Shown here: piece by piece, positions 5,088 to 5,134 of the stretch
Layout of the letters: each line of letters starts with the position of its first letter
Numbering within the stretch: the first letter of the stretch is position 1
Source: Acidimicrobiia bacterium
GTDB taxonomy: Bacteria; Actinomycetota; Acidimicrobiia; IMCC26256; JACDBD01
Assembly (NCBI GenBank): GCA_031177445.1
Contig: JAPSGP010000255.1
Span: forward strand, 1 to 5,134
Direction of reading: 5' to 3'
DNA: 5,134 bases
Translations under genes and position numbers: made by a program
Notes under the pieces: model-generated
What the model saw: only the letters and a program-made list of their open reading frames with translations
Told to the model about the DNA's origin: nothing
Databases searched by the model: none

Positions 5088-5134
5088 GTGCAAGAGCACA
5101 ACTACTCGGTCGTCGTGAACGCCCCGCCGCAGGA
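5088..5134 (+). CDS. Start of a rightward gene, possibly SRPBCC-family (partial)
   Basis: GTG at 5088 is preceded by GGAGGG (5078-5083) with a 4-base spacer, a strong ribosome-binding site. The frame is open to the window edge and gives 15 residues, (M)QEHNYSVVVNAPPQ. The pattern of a first strand followed by V-V-N-A-P-P is typical of the N-terminus of SRPBCC/START-like proteins (polyketide cyclase or coenzyme Q-binding relatives), which bind hydrophobic ligands in a helix-grip fold. Fifteen residues cannot prove the family. The gene is divergent from cbs and shares its 167-base upstream region. Confidence 0.55.
   Translation, partial: MQEHNYSVVVNAPPQ

Noticed and set aside
3535..5118. Long plus-strand open frame of 527 codons opposite cbs
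   Set aside because: It is the antisense shadow of cbs, rich in Arg, His, Asp and Gly with no recognisable motif; the open length comes from the high GC content.

Overview
The window is very GC-rich DNA, with most third codon positions G or C and GTG starts at several genes. The gene content (a cbs-metB pair close to the mycobacterial type, a UdgX uracil-DNA glycosylase, actinobacterial-looking small proteins) points to an actinomycete. The intergenic repeats of the type GCGAGCGAAGCGAGG make me think of Acidimicrobiia or Ilumatobacter-like genomes, but that placement is recollection plus inference and not proven by the window. No mobile element, CRISPR array, tRNA or rRNA is visible.

Layout: five complete genes lie on the minus strand and are read from right to left. 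They are cbs (cystathionine beta-synthase, 4920 to 3544), a metB-type gamma-family PLP enzyme (3308 to 2160), a 99-residue ABM-like dimeric alpha/beta-barrel protein (2116 to 1817), a putative Fe(II)/2-oxoglutarate oxygenase (1809 to 790), and udgX (759 to 139). A sixth gene starts on the plus strand at 5088, divergent from cbs, and runs off the right edge. Its first 15 residues look like an SRPBCC-type protein. Gaps within the last four minus-strand genes are 43, 7 and 30 bases, so they look like one operon. The cbs-metB gap is 235 bases and holds hairpins and repeats, so cbs may be a separate or attenuated unit. The left 138 bases hold no gene and include a run of 22 C, probably a contig-end artefact or a badly resolved low-complexity tract.

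How the genes fit together: Cbs condenses homocysteine with serine to give cystathionine, and the MetB-type enzyme can split cystathionine to cysteine (or make it from an activated homoserine). Together they form a transsulfuration module. The ABM-like protein and the oxygenase are translationally coupled: the ribosome-binding site of the second lies in the last codons of the first. They are the least understood part of the window. UdgX is a DNA-repair enzyme that forms a covalent bond to its own DNA product. Its catalytic His is present here, with a changed loop (KVRLH in place of the KRRIH I recall from M. smegmatis). I see no clearly new multi-gene system. The best candidates for something undescribed are the coupled ABM/oxygenase pair and the intergenic repeat family.
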